Below are positions 58,781 through 64,000 of a stretch of DNA of 64,000 nucleotides, piece by piece. Below the pieces are notes generated by a model. The model saw only the letters and a list, made by a program, of their open reading frames with translations. It was not told where the DNA came from and did not search any database. The stretch is from assembly GCA_019454045.1 (NCBI GenBank), contig SKCR01051206.1:124001-188000 (forward strand). The letters run 5' to 3'. The stretch is from Zanthoxylum bungeanum (taxonomy: Eukaryota; Streptophyta; Magnoliopsida; Sapindales; Rutaceae). Made by a program: the position numbers and the translations under genes. The number at the start of each line of letters is the position of its first letter. The first letter of the stretch is position 1.

Positions 58781-60891
58781 TGATAAGCGGAAAATATATC
58801 AATATTTATCGCCCTTTTTACTTAATATTTTGTTTAGTTTCTCCGGTTTGATGAACGTTTTAATGTGTTTTAGTTTATTTTGCAGATAAAATAATATTGG
58901 GACTCAATTGAACTATTTAGGACGAAATGTGGGTCAAATAAGGGCAAAAAAATGGACTTGAGATATTAAATTTGGAGATTGGAAACTTAAAAGGACGTTC
59001 TAACGAAGTGCAGTTTCAGAAATTCCAATTTTGTGCAACTGTCGAATTTTGGGTATAAATTTTTACTCCGATATCAGATTGAGCTGATTCAAGTTCCAGA
59101 CTAAATAGGACTCAATGATCTACAATTTTGAAGAATAAAATAATTTCGAATTCTGAATATTTCATGACCGAAATTGATGAAACATCCAAAAGTGTGTTAT
59201 GCGTAATTATTAAAGTCATTTCAAAGCAAAAAAAAAAAAAAATAATAAAAATAGTCAAACTCCCACCAACATGATAGAAATTAATAATGGATTTGGTGGA
59301 AAAATTAATGGAGCAATTAATAATTGATTTCGTGGAGCAATTAGTGGAGCAATTAATAATGGATTTGGTGGATGATTTGATGGAGGCAAAATTTTGCCTA
59401 TAAATACCAAGCCATTTCATTTGTAAATTTATACTTTCTTCTTTGAAATTCCTTAAGAATAACTAAGAAAATTGTATCTTGTTTGTTTATTTACAGCTTT
59501 CAGTAATTAATTTCCGCTTTCGCACATTCTTTTCTTTACTTTTCAGTTTTTACTTTCCCCAATTTACTTTTACGCATAGTACTTTCCTTTCTTTATTTTT
59601 TCAGTTTTTACTTTTCAAGCAATGATGAGGTAACTCCCCCTTGCTGGGGTAAAAGGTAAAGCTTTTATTATTGCTATTTAGATTAATCTCCCCTAATTAT
59701 AATATAATAACTATTTAAAATCTGACTTAACGAGGATACCGCCATATTGGTCGGTTGGTAATTAATTATAAATTGGTTTTAACCTGACTAAGCATGGATA
59801 CCGTCTGGTTGGTCGGTTGGTAATTAATTATTAATTTGACTTAATCAGGATACCGCCTATATGACTGGTTGGTAATTATCACGCAAATTTAATATATTAT
59901 ATTAAGGGAGATATCTAAAATAGAAGTAATAAAAGTGGATCATTTTACCTCAGTATTTTCTTTTATTGCACTTTTACTTTATTTACTTTTCAGAAATTTA
60001 CTTTCAACATTTACTTTTCGGCAATTTACTTTCAGCATTTACTTTCAGCATTTAAATTCAGTATTTAATTTTTAGAATTTACTTTCCGTCATTTAGTTTT
60101 CATTATTTAATTTCCAGCAATTTACTTTATGTCTTTTATTTTATTTAAGCTTTTACTGCCCGTAAATATGTGTCGTAACTAAGTCAGTTATCTGGGGATG
60201 TGATGAAGTCCAATATCACCGGTTTATAAGGGGTTAAATTACGGTTTGGGTAATATAAAGGTTTATTTATTGAGCCTTAGCCTTAATGCATCTTGTTAAC
60301 TGGCCATTAATAAGATTGATTCAGTAAACTTAAAATGAACTTGGAAAAAGGGATTTTAGGTTTAAGACCTTAGACTTAATAGCCCACGACTTCCTGAGGA
60401 TAGATAACCCTTTAATAGATTTCCTTACAGGATAGGAATATACCTTTCGAGCGGGGGTAGCCATAATTGGAACTTAATCTTAATGAATTCCGATAACTTA
60501 ATTGACATAGGAATATGATTAATTGGGTTACTGGTGTGTTTGTATCTGACCATCGAAAGAGGCTTTTACATAATTTGTGTTCCAGGTTAATAAACCAATA
60601 AATTATTACAGTAAGATAAGAACACTTCATTTTTAAAAAGATATGGAAAGATTCACAACCCTTGATAGTTTTATAAAATTTAATTTTCCTAAATCTACTT
60701 TCAAGCAATTTCATTTACTTGTTTTAAGTTTAAAGTCACCATCCAATCAATAACCAATCCATTAGATACTCGTAAAAATTGGACTTCATAAATTAATAAC
60801 AAAAGGTTTTAAGTCCTTGTGGGATCGATACTTTTTATACTACTTAAACGATACGTGCACTTGCATTATACGCGTGTGACAACGCCGCTCA
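58781..60891 (+). repeat. Athila-1 3' LTR
   Basis: 2111 bp, tgataagcgg...cgccgctca. It matches 8786-10902, including the triple 'ggataccgcc' block (59740-59880) and the TATA box at 59398-59406. Confidence 0.92.
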
Positions 60892-62045
60892 ACCAGGCTG
60901 CCACGTGGTGGCCGGCGATTCCCCATTGGGCGGCCGGAACTGTGTGAAAAAGGGGAAGAAAGACACGAGCTTGGGTTTCCCGATCTCAGCTTATCGCTTC
61001 GTTTCACTGACCGAGCCATCTGTTAAATCGAAGCCCTCGGAGAGTACTACAAGATGGCGGTGATGATTTTTCCGGTTCATGCTCAGTTGCACATAAAAAG
61101 ATGAGAAAAAGCGATGGTGAATAGTAATGTCGAATGAACAGTTGCTCTGATCGGAATTTCGTCGATTCCAGCGCGTTTGTGGGATCATTTGGAGTCTGTA
61201 TATGGCCTCGAAATGTTGGTAAGAGCTCTCGGTAAAAAGTCACTAATTTCAAGTTTTCCGCTAAATATTCGGATGTTTCCAGTATCTTCGTAGAGTAGCG
61301 TAATGATATAAATTGAGTTATATGAGCATTTTTATGTTGAATATGTGTATAGGGTAGAATCCCAGAGAAATCAGAGCGAATATGATCGATCTGATAAGTA
61401 AAGCGAGTTTTCGGTAAAGTCGGGTTTCCCATGTATCTGTGCTTTGATGAACGTTTAAGGATATGACTTAATTATGATGAAATAATAGTATTTGAGTAAT
61501 TTCAGAGAGTTTTGGAGGGTTAGGATCCTTCCGTAATATTTTCGGAAACTTTTCGGAAGATTTATCGGAAATGCGTAAATTACATATTTGAGCTATATGA
61601 TTGACATAGAACAATGTATAATGATCTTATATGAGTATTGAATATATTATGAAAATGAAACGAAATCACTGAAATGAATTTAATTTGGATTTTCCTGGAC
61701 AGTTTCGGAGTTTATGTTATCAATAAGTTTTCCATGATTAACGACCCTTACAGTCCTTATTTTGTGTTACAGATGGGGAAATAGAAGGGATGGCATGGAT
61801 ACCGGGTAAGTATCTCACTATGAACTTGTCGTAGTAGATAAGGTACAATGGTTGATAATATGTTTAAATATGTGTATAGATTGAAGGCACATAAAAATAA
61901 GTAATAGTTTAGAAAGTATGAAATGAGAGTTTCAAGAGGTACAGACAGAGAGATTCGTAAATAGCAGGTATAGAAATAGATTTTCTGAAAGTATGTATAG
62001 TGTCGGGTCCATTTTGTATGTATTGGAAGAGTGAGATGTCACCAG
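60892..62045 (+). mobile_element. Tekay-like 3' LTR, right part
   Basis: Starts with the accag duplication and is collinear with 4166-5330 of the 5' LTR to 'gagatgtcaccag'. It is cut at 62045 by an inverted copia-type LTR. ORFs 60991-61432 are the complement of the ORF seen in the 5' LTR and are not conserved as protein. Confidence 0.85.
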
Positions 62046-64000
62046 TGTAAGAGTTCAATCAAAGTCCCAAGGATCACAAATCATGCATAAAAACCGCATA
62101 TGAACACATCAAAGGAGGTACGGAATATACTCACATTGAATTTCGGTTTTGATGAATGAAGAACAAGGTGCGTTTTTAAGCTCCCTCCAAGCTCGGCTGG
62201 CAATGGCTCCTGGAACTGCAGTGGACGCACGGTTTGGGCTGTGAAGTCTCCTCCATTTTCGGCCATGCAAGACTCCATTGAAGCTCCAAGCTTCAAGCTT
62301 TCCAAGCTCATGAAGACACTTCCCTATCACCTATGTATGCCTCAAGGTGTGCTAGCACTAGTTCATCTTGCATTTTGCTTCTCAAATTTTCGGTGAAAAC
62401 CAGAGAAAAATCAAGAAGAATCGGCAGTGATGCCGTGAAGAAGAGAGGAAGGAAAATGAGAGGGAAAAGAGAAACCGTGTCCTGCATGTTGGAGAGAGAG
62501 AGGACCGAATGTGTGTGTAAAAGGAAAAGAAAAAGTAATATATATTTATTCATTTATTTTCCAAAAATAAATAAAACATATATATATATATTCAAAACCT
62601 TTTCATATTCCATCACTTTTACTTTTAACTTTAAGTCATATCACATCACTTTTCACATCACATCTATTCACTTTAATAAAGTGACATATTGTCAAGTCAC
62701 ATCACTCAAAGTGACAATTGATTTGACGATTGACGCGACTAGCGATTTGACGCTTGATGTGACTCGCGTGCCGCGCTCGAATTCGAAATGCGAATGCGCT
62801 CGCAATCACTCTCGGGCTCGGGTTCGCTAATTCCAAATTAACGAATTTTCCGTCGCGTCGTAATTAAGTGATTACGCCTTGCGAATTCACTATTCACGTC
62901 GCTAACGAATTAATTCTAAATTAATTCGTTCGCCCGAATTAAAATCTAATTTTAATTCCGCGTCGAAATCCAATTTCTAATAATATATCGAATATATTAT
63001 TTTTCGATTAATTCCAAATTAATCGTTCTCTCTCTTTAATTAATATTTTATCCCAGATAAAATATCTCCGCAATTAATCCCAGATTAATTTTCTCTCTCA
63101 TCGAATTAATCCCAGATTAATTCTATCTCTCTCTTCTAATTAATCCCAGATTAATCAAAGTGCGAGTCATACGTCATCGGTGAATCTTCAGGAAGCGACC
63201 TATGAGATCTCCGGATATGTTGGCAGTAAATACGATCGTCGGACTGTCCGAACACGTAAGTACCTCGTACTACGTTTATATCGATTTACAAGACAAGGTT
63301 GGCTTCTAGCAAAGCGCCATGCCTACCCAATTCTCCAGAAATATTCTTACAGGAATATATAGATCTGTATCAAGCGTATAGTATACCGTAGTATTGTGTA
63401 TATCGGCCCAGTATCGGATAATCACGTGCTAGGCTTGGGGCTGGATGGATAAGTGTCTGCCCCGTACGAAGCACATGTCGGATGTCTGGTAACTAGTCTC
63501 TATAATCGGATATATATGACCTTGTCATAATATCCCGATGGCCGCGCAGCACTTAAGAGCACTAATACCGTATCATGCGTGACATCATCTCCAATATGAC
63601 TGAAGTGATACTTCCATCTTGACATCACACCCAATACTCTACGACTCTCTGATAAATCTAGAAGTGGTGTACTCAGAACCCGTTTAAAGTCCCCTACCAC
63701 CAAGACCAAAGTCTATCGATTATCGTAAGTATTAGCGATGTAAGTCTCAGGTTAAGACCATACACACCTACCTTGATTTCGGCCTCCCATAGACACATAG
63801 TCATAATACCAATGGGATTCCGAGGGGTCTATCCAGAGCGAAGCTGTTTCCCGTACCGTCGTGGTGAAACACGACCTCCTATCGCACTTGCATAAGTATC
63901 CAATACTTATATATATGAGAACTATGCCGTTGTGCCCTCACAAACGCGCACAAGTGCAATACTAGCCTATTCCGCATTATCGATGTCCAGTCTCGATAAT
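62046..64000 (-). mobile_element. Copia-type LTR, inverted, runs off right edge
   Basis: On the minus strand it ends ...cttaca at 62046 and is collinear, backward, with 28797 to about 26880, including the 'tggagaattgggtaggcatg' block (about 63340). The start of the LTR lies roughly 200 bp beyond the window. A ~60-codon frame at 63180-63362 is the complement-strand ORF seen in each LTR copy (2837, 35617) and is not a gene. It is either the 3' LTR of an element lying to the right or a solo LTR. Confidence 0.88.

Larger units (their letters stand above)
8786..60891 (+). mobile_element. Athila-1: non-autonomous Athila-like gypsy element with LOG cargo
   Basis: LTRs are at 8786-10902 and 58781-60891, with a tRNA-Asp primer site at 10910 and a polypurine stretch before 58781. 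Interior parts in order are gag (11036-11867), [Tat-1 insertion], protease plus integrase tail (45425-46297), an unknown frame (46437-46983), [copia insertion], LOG-like pseudogene (56853-57507) and 3' untranslated region. RT, RNase H and integrase core are absent. With nested insertions removed, the element is about 9 kb. All its coding segments carry stops or frameshifts. Confidence 0.88.

Noticed and set aside
63180..63362. 60-codon frame repeated at 2837-3037, 35617-35799 and 63180-63362
   Set aside because: It recurs only because the LTR recurs; the nested 5' LTR copy (around 27500) does not keep it, so there is no sign of selection.

Overview
The window is plant nuclear DNA, almost certainly from a eudicot-type genome with abundant retrotransposons. 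It is AT-rich, has LTR-element families with plant-specific primer-binding sites (tRNA-iMet, tRNA-Asp, tRNA-Arg), a CACTA DNA transposon, and two captured plant genes (a Ran GTPase with introns and a LONELY GUY-type cytokinin enzyme without introns). I see no intact single-copy host gene. Essentially every base belongs to a transposable element, and the species cannot be named from the sequence.

The window is one nested stack of elements. Layer 1 is a Tekay/Del-like Ty3/gypsy element (LTRs 3999-7540 and 8233-8785 + 60892-62045) with only about 0.7 kb of interior. Layer 2 is an Athila-like element, Athila-1 (+ strand, 8786-60891, TSD accag), inserted in the Tekay 3' LTR. Layer 3 is a Tat/Ogre-like element, Tat-1 (- strand, 11868-45424), inserted in Athila-1; a deletion at the left junction removed one end of its 3' LTR and about 1 kb of Athila-1. 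Layer 4 is a second Athila-like element, Athila-2 (- strand, 20562-40160, TSD gtcga), inside the Tat-1 integrase gene. Layer 5 is a Ty1/copia-type non-autonomous element (+ strand, 26674-36907, TSD tggcg) inside the Athila-2 gag gene. Side insertions are a CACTA element in Tat-1 (13823-18228, TSD gac) and a Ty1/copia element in Athila-1 (47007-56637, TSD catta). The left edge (1-2605) is a Tat-like LTR sitting in a copia-type LTR (2606-3998). The right edge (62046-64000) is an inverted LTR of the same copia-type family inserted in the Tekay 3' LTR.

The main biological novelty is the Athila-like family. Both copies lack the reverse transcriptase, RNase H and integrase core: the protease region runs directly into the integrase C-terminal tail. 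Both also carry, after pol, an unrecognised reading frame of about 182 codons and an intronless LOG-like gene (cytokinin riboside 5'-monophosphate phosphoribohydrolase fold). In Athila-2 the LOG frame is open for 217 codons and ends in LDLNL, an EAR-like motif. In Athila-1 it is broken. The family is therefore a non-autonomous element that has transposed with a hormone-metabolism gene on board.

Other notable points are a ~300-bp leader segment shared, in sense orientation, between the gypsy element Tat-1 and the unrelated copia element; a CACTA element carrying a whole Ran gene with introns and apparent promoter, now frameshifted; a copia-type element with near-identical LTRs but a badly decayed pol; and a copia element with an internal tandem duplication of its gag-integrase segment. 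Family names rest on reading motifs, primer-binding sites and duplicated ends by eye; no database search was possible.
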